DNA of 64,000 nucleotides from Impatiens glandulifera (taxonomy: Eukaryota; Streptophyta; Magnoliopsida; Ericales; Balsaminaceae): NCBI RefSeq assembly GCF_907164915.1, contig NC_061866.1:23104117-23168116 (forward strand), written 5' to 3'. The notes beneath the pieces were generated by a model. The model was not told where the DNA came from and made no database searches. It was given only the letters and a program-made list of their open reading frames with translations. Within the stretch, counting starts at the first letter, position 1. The number at the start of each line of letters is the position of its first letter. The position numbers and the translations under genes were made by a program. Positions 21,076-34,113 of the stretch are shown here, one piece after another.

Positions 21076-23972
21076 AATTGGGATATCATTGTTCATTTGG
21101 AAATGGAAATTTAACTTTATCTATTAATTCTAAAGTTGTTGAAACCGGTTCACTTATATCTTATGATAATCTGAAACAGTTGCTTCTTATAATGAAACCT
21201 TGAATGTGGAATCACATTGTACTAAGCGGAAAATAAATAATGAAAATTCAAGTTCCTTATGGCATAAGCGATTAGGACATATATCTAGAAATAGAGTTGA
21301 AAGACTTGTTTTCGAAGGAATTTTGGATAAAATTGATTTTTAAGACTTAAATGTATGTATTTAATGCATTAAAGGAAAACAGACTAAAAGAAAGAAATTA
21401 TGTGCAATAAGGGCAAATGATGTCTTAGAGTTGATACATACGAACATTTGTGGGCCATTTCCTACATCTTCTTAGAATGGTCCACAATACTTTGTATCAT
21501 TTATAGATGATTATTCAAGATATGCATACATATTTCTAATTCATGAAAAATCACAAGTATTGGATGTGTTCAAATCATTTAAAATTGAAGATGAAAACCA
21601 ACTCAATAAAAGAATAAAGAAAGTCAAATCTGACTATTGTGGTGAATATTACGGTAGATATGACGGGTTAGGTGAACAACGTCCAAGACCTTTTGCTAGA
21701 TACCTAGAGGAGTGTGAGATTTTCCCACAATACACCATGCCTAGTTCACCTAGAATGAATGGTGTGGCGGAAAGACATTATCGTACTCTTAAGGACATGG
21801 TAAGGAGTATGATTAGTCGTTTGATTTTACCAGAATCTCTATGGGGAGAGGCACTTATGACTGCAGCCTATATTTTAAATAGAGTACCAAGTAAAGCAAC
21901 TGTTAAAACACGTTATGAGCTTTGGACTAGTCGTAAACCTAGTTTAAAGCGTTTTTATGTTTGGGGATGTTCTGCTGAGGCAAGGCCTTATAGGCAGAAT
22001 GAAAGAAAATTTGTTCCCAAAACAGTTAGTAGTTATTTTATTGGGTACTCTGAACGATCAAGGTGATATAAATTTTATGATCCCAAGTTAAAAAGAGTTT
22101 TTGAGACGGGAACTGCAATATTTTTTGAGGATATTGAGTTTGTTGGGAGAAATAACTTTGTCTTTGAAGATAATTTGGATTCAACAATTCCTATTGAAGA
22201 AGACTTGATTCATATCCCAAATGATTTTGAAATTGATATGGATTTTATTCCTATTGATGATCAAGTTCAAAATCAAGAGCAACAAGAAATTGTTGAACAA
22301 CCTCAACAAACTCAAGATCAAGTGCTTTTAAGACAATCCACTAGAGAAAGGAGAACTGCTATATCAAATGATTATATAGTTTTTCTTGAAGAAAATGAAG
22401 ATAGTGGTAGTATAATGGAAGATGACCTTATCAGCTTCCAACATGCTATGAAGGATACTAATTCTGAAAAGTGGATTTGTGCAATGAACGAAGAGTATAA
22501 ATCTATGCAAGACAATAAAGTTTGGGAACTATTAGTTGTAAATGGATTTTTAAAACAAAACGGGATTCAAAGGGTAATGTTGACAAATATAAGGCTCGTC
22601 TTGTAGCAAAAGGTTATTCTCAGAAGAAAGGGATTGACTATAAAGAGACCTTTTCTCCAGTTTCATCAAAGTACTCTTTTAGGACAATCATGGTTTTCGT
22701 TGCACAGTTTGATACAGAGCTTCATCAAATGGATGTCAAGACAACATTTCTCAATGGAGACATTGAAGAAACAATTTATATGGTGCAACCAGAAAACTTT
22801 GTGTTAGAAGACTCAAAGCATATGGTGTGTAAATTGAGAAAATCTATTTATGGGCTCAAACATGCTTCTCGTCAATAGTATCAAAAATTTCATCAAATTA
22901 TTATCTCATTTAGTTTCTAGGTAAATGTCGTTGATGAATGTGTGTATCAGAAATTTGTTAGGAGTAAACATATTTTTTTAATTTTGTATGTTGATGAAAT
23001 ACTTCTTGACACAAATGATTTAAGCATATTATATGAAACTAAGAGTTTTTTATCAAAACATTTTGAGATGAAAAATCTTGGAGAAAATTCTATGGTATTA
23101 GGAATCCAAATACATCGAGATTGTTCTCGAGGTATCCTTGGGTTATCTCAAAGAAACTATATTGATATAGTGCTTAAATGGTATGGGATGTTTGATAGTA
23201 AACCTTTAGATACCCATGTCACTAAAGGAGACAAATTTAGTCTCAATCAATGCCCAAAAGGAAATCTTCAAATTGAAGAAATGAAATCAATTCCATATGC
23301 TTCGGTTATTGGAAGTTTAATGTATTCTCAAGTATGTATGCGTCTTGATATTGCATATATTGTTGGAGTTTTAGGCAGATATCTTAGTAACGCGGGATTA
23401 GATCATTGGAAAGCAGCCAAAAGGGTTATGAGATACTTAAAGAAAACAAGAGATTGCATGCTCATATATCAGAGGTCAAATAAGTTTGAGATCATTGTGT
23501 ATTCTGATTCTGATTTTGCGAGATGCCAAGATAGTAGAAGATTGACTTCAGGCTATATTTATCTGTTAGCTGGAGGAGCTATATCTTGAAAGAGTGCTAA
23601 ACAAATTCTTGTAGCTTCTTCTACAATGGCAATTGAATTCATAGCATGTTATGAGGCATCAAATCATGGTTTATGGCTAAGAAATTTTGTCACAGGGCTG
23701 CATATTATGGAAGGAATTAAAGACCACTAAAATTGTACTGTGACAACAAATCAGCCGTATTATGTTCCAATAACAACAGGAGTACAACAAAGTCAAAATT
23801 TATTGACATTAAATTCCTTTTTGTTAAAGAAAGGGTACAAAATAGACAATTAAGCTTAGAACATATAGGAACAAACTCCATGTTAGTAGATGCTCTTACA
23901 AAAGGCCCGGTACCCAAGATCTTTCATGAGCACACTGCTCACATGAGTATTTTAGTATTTGAGGATCTTTAG
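21076..23972 (+). pseudogene. CT copia pol, second copy, with RNase H end
   Basis: Matches 9,885-12,428 and continues past the repeat end. Integrase is interrupted by TGA at 22,065. RT (22,522-22,878) carries MDVKTTFLNGD. The frame 22,942-23,589 runs from YVDE through the connection domain to RNase H (YSDSDFARCQDSRR). A stop at 23,587 and a frameshift near 23,730 precede the C-terminal RNase H part (23,733-23,972), which reads YCDNKSAVL and SKFIDIKF and ends HMSILVFEDL. This is the usual terminus of Tnt1-like pol. Catalytic D/E residues are present but the frame is broken at least four times. Confidence 0.87.
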
Positions 23973-24800
23973 TTTAAGTGGGAGTTTATATTACGTTGTT
24001 GTTCTATGAATTTAAAGTATTTGTGTATACACTTATGTTTTTTCAGTTATGATAAAGTTTAAAGATATTTTGTACAATTATTTTAAAGTTTGATCTCACT
24101 TAAGTAGGACCAATTGAAAATTGACATGAAAAGATCACTGTGCATGGAATTTTCATTCCTCACATTCATGATATGATATTTCAGTTAATTGTATTGATTT
24201 ATGTGATCACTATTGGGTCTAGTTGTGATTAAATATAACTACGAGCTCTTTGGTCCTATATGGATATAATTAATTGATAAAATTGTTTATACAACATATG
24301 AATGAAATGACACAAAACTTCGGGTACATTATGATTGTTAAATTTATTTTTGTAATACGTGATCCAGTGGGAGATTATTGGAATTTATGGGTCACTATTA
24401 TAATAAAGAATTGTGCAAATGTCATCTTTTTAATTAAGCCAAAATAATGTGATCTAATGTGAAATCAAGTTTATAGGCTGGGTGTATTTGTCATGAATAT
24501 AAAGTGAGGATACCTAAGTGAACTTTCTAATTTTATGAATGGGTTGAATTGGAAATGTTCAAACCAAAATAACTAACATTATGGTTATTTTGTAACGGTA
24601 TGGTCCCTAATTGATGTACGATTCATTTTTTTCTTTGTGTCCCCATCAACAGAGAGAGAAAACAAATTTGATCGTACTCATCAATTGGAAGATCCATTCC
24701 ACTTCTAAAGGAAGAGAAGATTAAAGAATCATGCAAATATAAGGAAAGATATGATGAGTACAGGTACACTTTCGCTAATCGTTAACCGTAGTATTATTTT
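23973..24800 (+). mobile_element. CT 3' region and 3' LTR
   Basis: After the pol stop there are ~400 bp of AT-rich 3' UTR. A polypurine tract follows (AGTGGGAGA, near 24,366) and an LTR starting TATTGGAATTTATGGGTC at 24,376. The LTR end is not certain; it lies near 24,770-24,800. No 5' LTR of this element is in the window. Confidence 0.55.
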
Positions 24801-24829
24801 CTCACATATATTATTAGGATTTAATTCAG

Positions 24830-25370
24830 ATAAATCTAACAGACGCCTCTATTATAACACAATACAAATTAACTCGAATCCCGATAGTTAATCGCCATTA
24901 ATTGCTATATGTTCTGATGCCTCTATTGTAAGCAGATACAAATTATCTTGAATCTCTATAGTTAATTCGCCATTAATGAGTATCTTTGTCGATGTCTTTG
25001 TTGTAACAAGATATATTTTAACTCGAATCGCGATAGTCTATTTGCCTCTGATGACTATCTTCTCTGATGCTTCTAATTATTTTAACAAAATACATATTAA
25101 CTCGTATCTCGGTAGTCCATTTGACTTTAATGATTATCTTTGTCGATGCCTCTATTGTTACACGATATAGATTAACATGATACATGTAGTCCATTTGTTG
25201 TTGACACATCTAATCATTTTAACACAATACAAATTAACTCAAATCTTGATAGTACATTTGTCATTAATGACTATGTTCGACGATGCCTCGAATTGCACAA
25301 AACAGATTAACTCGAATCATGATAATTCATTTGTCTCTCATATTTATGTTCATCCACACATCTTTGATTT
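24830..25370 (+). repeat. Degenerate tandem repeat, ~75-80 bp period
   Basis: About seven diverged units, marked by GATGCCTCTATTGTAAC-like cores at 24,842, 24,916, 24,991, 25,066, 25,146, ~25,203 and 25,283. Between cores are ACAAATTAACTCGAATC and GATAGT..ATTTG segments. Two ORFs over it are by-products of the repeat. Confidence 0.75.
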
Positions 25371-25499
25371 CTTTGATTGTAGTGGATACATTTATAGATT
25401 ATGCATATGCCAGTATAGTTTAGTTGGTCTAACAAATTTGTCATTTCCAAATGCAATGTTATTTTATTTAAATTACTTAACTCTTGTTAGTCAATCACC

Positions 25500-25745
25500 A
25501 TGAGATGATTACCCTTGACGACACCTCAAGATCTTGTTGATCACTCCTAATTTGATAATAATGCTTGGCGAGTTTTTCAAATGATATATTATTCAGGAAA
25601 CATACATGAATCTTGATAATCACTCTTGATCCGATGATTATCCTTGATAATGTTTCTCATTGTTGCATGATTCAGACAACTTAAATCCTAATAACCACTC
25701 CTCATCCAATGGTTATCCTAGACTATGTTTTTCATCTTATGGAAT
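25500..25745 (+). repeat. Short degenerate repeats
   Basis: Two to three units with TGATAATCACTCCT and GATGATTATCCTTGA-type phrases about 75-80 bp apart. Possibly an offshoot of the preceding array. Confidence 0.5.
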
Positions 25746-27410
25746 TTAATATTCTCAAATGTTCCATTATTTTTCTTTAAGGAGACAACCTCTCCTTTTT
25801 CTTATTTTCTTTGTTTATACTAGAGGGTTGCATTTTAAGATTTTATATCTGCCAACCTAATTGGTCTTACAACTTTGTTATCTCCTTATGCAAATATCTA
25901 AATAACATTTTACTCCTGATATGGTTTGCTTGATTTTTTTACCTAACTAACGGTTAACTTTAAATATTAGCTAAAAGTTCATGATAGATTGAATTTTTAC
26001 CCATCTAAGTGTTAACTTTGAACTTAAGTTAAATGGCCTGCATTGTTTAATGGTGTTTGTTTTCCAGAATTTGTAAACACTCATTTTTCACTATCCAATT
26101 ATATATTTATATATTTTGATAAGTTTCAAACTTATTGTTATACAAAAATATATATACAAGCTAATTGCATAGATTATTAATTAAGAAATTATTTTTGAGC
26201 GAGTGATGTGTCAATTGGGTTTTGAAAATAATTGATTTCTAATTCTTAATAAAAAAATAAATTTGATAATAGTTTAAATTGAAATAATTTTGACTATTAT
26301 TATACTTAAGATGTTTTTAAAGACAAGTAATTAGTTTTAAAAAAAATTGTTTTACAATAAACTCTAAAACATTATTTCAGATTTTAAATTGATTTTGGGT
26401 GAAATAAATGAGTTATTAGTTTATAAATTAATTTTAACAAATTGATTTATAACTAATATTTGTGTCTTTTTTATTAAATAATTAATTTTCTAAGTCAATT
26501 ATGTGTCAATAGGACTATTTAAAAAATTATTAATTGTTTTAAAAAAGATTAAGTCTTTTGAAAAAAATCGATATGTTAATTTATTAATAATGTTGAAATA
26601 AATTGATTTTATAATTGTAACCTCAAAAAAACCCGTTATACTAGAGAAAATCGAGGTTCAATAAATTTCACCATTCATTTGCGTGTCAGAAATCTTTTTT
26701 AAAATAAAACAGTGTTTTTAAAAGATTTTAAATACTCCCAAAAACTTTTGAAATTAATTATAAAAACAATTCATTTGAGTTCAAATCTAAATAACCCCGA
26801 GATTTAAAATAATCAAATAACAATTTGATTTTATGAAAAATCTCTATTTTCAATTAATTAAAAATAATTAATTTAATAAATTATTCTTTGGAAACAAAGT
26901 GTCCAATTAATTTTCAAAAATCAATAAAATAAGCTTACATGTACAAACGTATTTTTAGCTAGAGTTTTATTTTAGTTCGGAGTTTAGTGATACTCGGCAA
27001 AGAACTTTGTACTTCATCTGCCGTACCCATTTTCAAAATGGTATCTACTTTATAAATTTTGCTTTTGAAAATCGGTTTTAAAAATATTTTTTTAAAACAA
27101 TTATTATTTCATTCCTAGGAATGTATATGTTTTAGCGTTATTTAAAAAATTGTAACAACAATAATTTAAATGCTAGTACTTATTGTTGATGATTACTATG
27201 GAGGAATGTATTTGGAGAATAAATTAATTAAAGACACTAGGGTTTAAAAATAAATCTCAAACGAGCCTTTATAAAAATATTTTTTGTGAAAATATTCTAA
27301 AAATATTTTGAAATCATTTTTTATTTTTTGGGATTTTAAGAAAATTATTTGTGGTTCCAAATGAAAAAAATAATTTTGGATTATTTTTTAAAATGGAACC
27401 AAACAGTTTT
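25746..27410. other. AT-rich stretch without recognisable gene
   Basis: Very AT-rich sequence with many short A/T runs. I see no coding frame, transposon domain or array. It may be a decayed 3' or LTR region of the gypsy element whose pol end is at 33.8-34.1 kb. Confidence 0.6.
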
Positions 27411-27745
27411 TATGACTGATGTCCTTGGTCCTGGGTTCGTTTTATTGGTCGAGGGCTAAGGGCCCTCGGTCCTTGGTTGGGAATCTCTTAATGGGGACTC
27501 AAGATCCTCGGTTGAACCTCTCGGTCCTAGCTGAAAAGCCTCGGTCGGGGTGTTAAGGCCTCTCGGACCTTGACTAGAATTCTCAATTAAAGCCAAAATT
27601 CTCAAGCGGACCTCTCGGTCCTAGCTGAAAAGCCTCGATCGGACCACTCGGTCCTAGCTGAAGAACATTGGTCTAACCACTTAGTCCTCATAGAAATTCT
27701 CGGTCCTAGTTGAGATTTCTCAGACAAACCTCTCGGTCCTCAAAA
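27411..27745 (+). repeat. CTCGGTCC-rich degenerate repeat
   Basis: A local GC-rich patch in AT-rich surroundings. At least ten copies of CTCGGTCCTAG or CCTCGGTC with spacers such as CTGAAAAGCCTC. The reverse complement (CTAGGACCGAG) occurs twice in the LTR-like insertions at 5.6 and 16.8 kb. Confidence 0.7.
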
Positions 27746-29600
27746 ATATCAAAATTTAAGGTTTTGCAATTTTGATGAACACTCTAATTCTTTAATCCAA
27801 AGGTCTGGATAGCGTCACAAATCTCCCAGGTTCATAATGAACATCATCTTAAGAATTGATTCAACCTGGATGATGTTTGATTCATTCAATACAGTTTATG
27901 TACCAAAATCGAGTTTTTAGTTTTTAAGCTATAATGAAGTGTAAGGAGCTTGTCATTAGCTTCCTTATACTTCATATGATTGATTGTAGAAAAAACATGA
28001 ACACTAGTTGTTCATTTAGACCAATTCAAGAATTCAAAATTTTAATTTATTTTGAAAATTTTAATTTTGATCAAATATGATTGGGATGGATCAAACATGA
28101 TTCTAATAGTTGTCAAACATCATTAAAAATATGTTGGAAAACTTTTTAAGCTATTGTTTTTTTAGGATTTGCCCTAGAGTAGAAAACTCATTTTTTAAAT
28201 TTTCCAAATTCTACTTTGAGTTTTTTTATTGTTTAAGACCTATTAATTTGTTCTATCTTTCACAGAAAGCTCATAAATGATCCTTAAATTGATATTCAAT
28301 TAAAAAATTCAATAATTAGACAATATACAAGCTTATGAAAACTGAAATATATAAATTTCGATTTTAAACTAGAAGTATGAATTAAAGAATGATTGGAAGT
28401 TTACCAAGTGTTAGAGAACACTCCTTAGAACTTAAGGAAGGTTTGGAGATGCTTAGATCCAAGATTTAAGACCATAAACGAAAATTTCAAACATCCATAA
28501 GCTTAAAGCTTAAATGGAAGATTTTCTGAAACATTTGATTCGTGGCTTGAGATGACTTCTCTTAGCTTCAGAATTCTTAAGGGAGGCTATTTATAGCATT
28601 AAGGGAGGCTATTTATAGCATAAAAGTTGGTTAAGGATACCAAATGGAATGAATTAGTCAAAAAGCCATTAATGTCATTTTGGTTGTTCTTTCAGTTTAT
28701 TACAAGAATATGCATCATTAATGCCTATAGATGTATGTGATATAATTACTGAAATAGGGTGATCATTTCTCCTTTTTCATTATTTGAAATGGTTGACTAT
28801 CGACGGAGTTCCATCTTTGAGAAATAAAAAATAGGCTGCGAATGATTATCCATTTGGCAATCGTGTTGAAGACGATGATCCAAGCGAAACAACATGGTTT
28901 TGGGAGCTTTTTGAGAATGCAGAGTGTTCTTTTGCGTTATGTCCGCGATCGGGCTCTCTATTGCATTTCAGCTAACGGGATGTTAGTTGATCTTGTGTGG
29001 TGCGTGCATGTATTCATTTTGTTGCAACGGGCGACTCCTAGGTGTTGGATTAAAATTCAGCGCTTATCTGATGGCCTTGAGGGTTAATTATTTTGATTTA
29101 TTTATTCAAAAATAATCAAAATAATTATTTATATAATGGAGTATTTAGATTTTTAGTCCTTACAGAGCCCACTCTCAAATCAAGTTTGAATACAACAAAA
29201 TGTTTTTGAAAGGGCAAATTCGAGCATGTTATCGAACACTTAGTTATCTCGTCCAATTTATTGAGGATGTTTAGAATGATAGAACATGTAGTGTGAGAAT
29301 GTTTGAGTGACCTTTTGATTCTATGTATAACATTTTTGTCGAGGTGCTTCTAAACATTTCTCATGTATCTTTCCTGGGTGATTATCCTAACAAGTATAAT
29401 TCATGTATTATGTTTTATAGATCTCAACAAAGTTTCAGTAAAATCCAAAGGATAATGATAAAGATAATCATATGCATTTAAAAAATCAAATACTATTTAA
29501 ACATGAATATAAAAAGATTATCCAAAATAGTCGTGTACAAATGGATAATGGTTAATGAGACATGAAAGGAAACATGAAAGTTTTATTAAGTTTTATGTGG
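27746..29600. other. AT-rich stretch, no supported gene; one 22-bp doublet
   Basis: No supported coding region. At 28,577-28,620 a 22-bp unit containing CTATTTATAGC is present twice in tandem, which duplicates a TATA-like box. The 81-aa frame at 28,842-29,087 is discussed under rejected items. Confidence 0.55.
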
Positions 29601-32345
29601 GTTTCTAACAAGTAAGATCTTAAGGCTCATATGTGTATGATTACGAGATTATTAACAAATAAGTGTTAGTGAAAGCTGACAAACCTTATTATGAGGCTTT
29701 ACTAACAAGTAATTCATCATGTGATCATATACATATGATCATAGTACTATCAACAAATAAGTTTATCGTGGGACCTGACAAACTTGTTTCACAGGTTACC
29801 AACAAGTAAAGATTGAGGATGATCGTATACGTATGATCATGGTACTATCAATTGATAGGTTTTGTGTATGTGAATTTCAAAGGAGAATACGTACTAAAAA
29901 ATAAGATTTTGATGGTGTACCTATCAGGAGATAGGGTTTTGATAGGATCATCTACAAATGATCTATGTGTTTGTTGAAAAACAATGCTTGAATACCTATC
30001 GAGAGATAAGGTTTTGTACCTATTTTTGTGTTTATGTATAAACAAGTTTGGATACCAATTGAGATATATGGTGTTGTACCTATAGAGGTGTACGGTCTTA
30101 TCAGTATCATGTAAGTATGATCTATATGCTTGATGATAAACAAATCTTGGATAACTATCAAGAGATAATGTTTTGTACCTATCGAAAGATAGGGTTTGGA
30201 TACCTATTAAGAGATAGGGTTTGGAATGATGTTGTGAGAGGGTATACCTATTGAGAGATACAATTTTATTTTGAGTACCTATCGAGAGATAGGGTTTGGG
30301 TACCTATTTAGAGATAGGGTATTATTTTGGAGAGTACCTATCGAAAGATAAGGTTCGTATACCTATTACAGATAGGGTTTGTAGATGGAATCGTGTATTA
30401 AAAATTTCTTGACCTATTAATAGATAGGGTATTAACATAATCGTATGTAAATGATGTATAAACCTATCGATAAATAGATTTTTTAGACAAAATTGCGTAC
30501 AAACGATGTATTGACCTATCAACATATATGGTTTTGTTACTTGTTGACAAACAGAGTTTTCGAGGAAATCGTATATAAACTATGTTTTAACCTATTGACA
30601 AACAGAGTTTTAATAGAATTGTATATAAACAATGTCTAATCTATCGACGTATAGTTTTGACATAATTGTATATAAACAATGTTTCGACTTATCGACGGAT
30701 AGGGTTTTGACAGAATTGTATACAAAAAATATGTAGACCTATCAACATATAAGGTTTTTAGCGAAATCCTGTACGAATGATTTCTTGACCTACTAGAAGG
30801 TATGGCTTTGATTGGATCATGTACGAATGATATTAAATCCTTAGATAAGATTTTTAACGGATCATGTACGAATGATCTCTATACTTGTCAAAAAACAAGG
30901 TTTAATACCTATCGACATATAAGGTTTGAATACCTATTAACAAATAGGGTTTTTAACAGAATTGTGTACAAACGTTTTCACGTACCTATCAACGGACAAG
31001 GTTTAGGAAACCTACTAACAAGTAAGGTTTCAAAACGAAATTGTGTACAAACAATCACTCGTACCTATCAATAGAAAGGGTTTGGGGATCCTACTAACAA
31101 ATATGGTTTTGAAACGGAATCGTGTACAAACGATTTCTCGTATATATCAACAAATAGAGTTTAAGGGGCCTACTAACAAATATGATTTTAAAACGTAATC
31201 GTGTATAAATGATTTCTGAAACCTATCAATAGATAGTATTTGGGGAACCTATTAACAAATAGGGTTTTGAAACAGAATCGTGTTTGAATGATTTCTCGTA
31301 CCTATCAATAGATAAAGTTTTAATACCTATTAACAAATAGGATTTTTAATGGAACCGTGTATGAATAATTTCACGTAGCTATCAACAGATTGAGTTTTAA
31401 TACCTATTAACAAAGAAATGTTTTGAAACGGAATCATGTACGAATGATTTCTCATACCTATGATCAAATAGGGTTTTAATACCTATTAATAAATTGGAGT
31501 TTTGAAATAGAATCATGTATAAATTATTTCTCGTACCTATTATTAGATAGGGTTTGTGAAACCTACTAATAAATAGGGTTTCAAAATGGAATTGTGTACA
31601 AACAATTTCTCTTGCCTATCAATAAATAGGGTTTGGGGAACCTTCTAAAAATATGGTTTCAAATGGAATAGTATATGAACGATTTCTCGTACCTATCAAC
31701 AATTACGTTTATGGGGAACCAACTAACAAATAGGGTTTTAAAAAGGAATCATGTACAAACGATTTCTCGTACCTATTAACAAATAGAGTATAGAGTACCT
31801 ACTAGCAAATAGAGTTTGGAAATGAGATCGTGTACGAATGATCTCACATATCTATCGACATATAGGGTTTAGGTTAATACTATTAAATAAGATTTGGAAA
31901 TGGGATCGTATATGAATGATCTCAAATACCTATTGTTAGATAGGGTTTAAAGTACCTACTAACAAATAGGGTTTAGATACGAAATCGTATATGAACGTAC
32001 TCACATACCTATCAGCAAATAGATTTTATTATACCTAGTAACAAATAGAGTTTGAAAACGGTATCGTGTACGAACGATCTCACGTACCTATCGACATATA
32101 GGGTCTGGGTTACCTACTAACAAATAGGGATTGGAAACAGGATCGTATACAAACGATCTCATCTTCTTGTTAACAAACAAGATTGTTAACGGATCATGTA
32201 CGAATGATCTCTGTAATTGTCAATAAACAAGGTTTAATACTCATCGACAGATAGGTTTTGATACCTATTGACAAATTGGAGTTTTAACAGAGAATCGTGT
32301 ACGAACGATCTGACGTACCTATCAACATATAGGGTTTTGGAAACT
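29600..32345 (+). repeat. Large array of paired small palindromes
   Basis: About 2.7 kb of degenerate tandem repeats. From ~30,900 a ~78-79-bp unit is clear, with starts near 31,061, 31,138, 31,218, 31,297 and 31,374. Each unit holds one or two CCTATC-n-GATAGG palindromes (best case CCTATCGAGAGATAGG) and one ATCGTGTACAAACGAT palindrome. The left part (29,600-30,800) is more diverged and has forms such as GATCGTATACGTATGATC. No coding frame of note. It lies 3' of the Tat-like pol end on the minus strand. Confidence 0.85.
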
Positions 32346-33844
32346 CGATTTTCTTATTTGCTATTGCAGTATCGGTTTTTACTTTTTGGATTTTAGGGGA
32401 ATATTACAACATAATCATTTTTATCTTTATTTTTCCAAAATGAAATTCGCAACTAATTTGAGATCAGTCAGCGGTTTAAGGCTTTATTTATTTATTGATG
32501 ACTCATATTTTTGGATAAAGGAACATCTTTATGTTCTCTAGTTCTTATCCTTGTTTCTCTCATCTTCTTTTTTCGAGATTGGAATGAACCTTGATCATTC
32601 TAAATGAATCATGACGTTTTCGGATTCGAATTGTATTTAGGGCTAGACTTTTAATATATTTTCATGTCCTTTGTGATGACTTTTCTTTTGTCAAGGAATA
32701 AGATTTCATTTTCTCTGACTCTCGAGATATTAGCTATAAATTTGATCTCGTGTATAAACGATCATCAAGAATCATAAACCTCAATGAAGATAGTAAAAAC
32801 TTCAATGACAAGAGTGCAACTATTTTTTGTTGCTCGTCCCCGAACCACATTTCTCGAAAGTCCACTCATCATAAAATATCTTTTAGAGAGGTTTATTAAC
32901 TTTTGGATTTAGGTTTTCATTTATCATTTATCTCTTTATATTTTTTTTAACTCGTGGATACATCTGGTAGATTCGGTACATCCTTGTCCTTACTGTTGCA
33001 ATCAAGACTAGAGTCTTAGTGAGCAACAGATGATGATTTATATACCTCAACCACTTGAACCGTTTTCATTTCTCATTTCTGGGGTGTATCTGGTAGAATC
33101 GGTATATTATGCTCTTGTCGTAACAATCATGACTAGAGACTGAGTGATCACGAATGATGATTTCAAAACATCAACCAACATAGAAACATTTTTCAATTTT
33201 TTTAATATATTTTCGGGGTTTATTCAGGTTCTGTTTTTGGTATTTTCATTTCATTGGCTTTTTTCTTTACAAAGAGTCGAGTTTTAAACTTCTCTTTCTT
33301 TAACAAAAGTAGTGATGAGGTCTCCTTTATCAATTTGGGGATATGGGCCTCGCTTTCATAGGGTTTATTCTGGTTCTATTTTTCAAAAACCATCTATGGA
33401 GGATTACTCTTCGGATTATCTCATCCAAACGAAAAGAGCTTAGTCCGATATCTTTTGAATCAGAGTCATTGTGAAATCCTTGGTTTTATTTCTGAGAATA
33501 TCACTCAAATTGAAGCGATGTGCTTTGCTTTGCCCCAAATTTTTTCTAAAATCCGTCACAACGTCTTTTTTATGATTGGATCAAGGTTTTATTCCTTTCT
33601 TAAAAGATTTTCTCTTTATCTTTTGAGAAAGGGTTTGGTTTTTTTTATTTAAGTAAGACTAGTCCTACAAATATGCAGGTTGCCTATGTATCTTCTCTCA
33701 TTTATTTTTCTGTATGAGAAGAATCAGGCTTCTATAGTTCGTCCATGTTGTAAGTTATACTAAACTTGGGATTTGATTATATTTAAATAAGCTTATTTCA
33801 AGGTTGAGTTTTAACCCATTCTGCGAACGCTTAATATTATATTT
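32346..33844. other. Non-coding stretch with two local repeats
   Basis: Two copies of a ~120-bp repeat (about 32,952-33,070 and 33,085-33,190) share TCTGGTAGA.TCGGTA and GACTAGAG.CT.AGTGA. A smaller pair at ~33,215 and ~33,360 shares GGGTTTATTC.GGTTCT. At 33,680-33,755 GCAGGTTGCCTATGTATC precedes GAGAAGAATCAGGC, a phrase I associate with non-coding parts of plant gypsy elements. Likely the 3' untranslated region of the element whose pol ends at 33,845. Confidence 0.5.
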
Positions 33845-34113
33845 TGAGTAAATCAAGATTGTTTTGTGCAATGAACACTTCTCCTTCTATTGTAGATATG
33901 CCGACAACTCCTTTATAAAGGATTTTCTTGATTAGAAAGGGTCTTTCCCACTGGGGTCGAAATTTTTCCCTAGGTCAAACAGTTCCCAAGTTCGTTTTAA
34001 AAACTAGATCACATTCTTTGATGTTTTTAAGTTTCACCTTTCTATTAAAGGTGTCTAACATGTGTTTTTGGTAAGCTTGAGTTTTATATAAAGAGTTTAA
34101 TCTCTTGTCATCC
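33845..34113 (-). pseudogene. Ty3/gypsy (Tat-like) pol C-terminus
   Basis: On the minus strand from 34,113 a frame reads DDKRLNSLYKTQAYQ, then FNRKVKLKNIKECDLV, then EKFRPQWERPFLIKK, then ends NLDLLKI. The GKFRP.WEGPY.VKK pattern followed by a short tail with N.D.LKKYY is the integrase C-terminus of Tat/Athila-type gypsy elements. One in-frame stop lies after LGTV. The rest of pol is cut off by insertion of SV-C at 34,114. The long repetitive stretch 3' of this on the minus strand fits the long, repeat-rich 3' UTRs known in Tat/Ogre elements. Confidence 0.75.

Larger units (their letters stand above)
12427..23618 (+). repeat. Tandem duplication, unit 2
   Basis: Second copy of the 11.19-kb unit. 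It keeps some sites that unit 1 has lost: a cysteine codon in the LINE zinc domain, 4 bp in SV-A pol near 17,256, and an open CT RT/RNase H frame 22,942-23,589. It has lost others, such as a TGA at 22,065 in CT integrase. Both copies have therefore mutated independently since duplication. Unlike unit 1, its CT sequence continues past the repeat end at 23,618 into the rest of the element, so unit 2 holds the original right flank and unit 1 the original left flank. Confidence 0.93.

Noticed and set aside
28842..29087. 81-aa ORF, or a MULE transposase piece in another frame (VEDDDPSETTWFWELF)
   Set aside because: The match to transposase patterns is weak and confined to one short stretch with stops on both sides. 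Not enough to call.
30802..31074. 90-aa ORF in the palindrome array
   Set aside because: Composition follows the repeat; no start context or domain.
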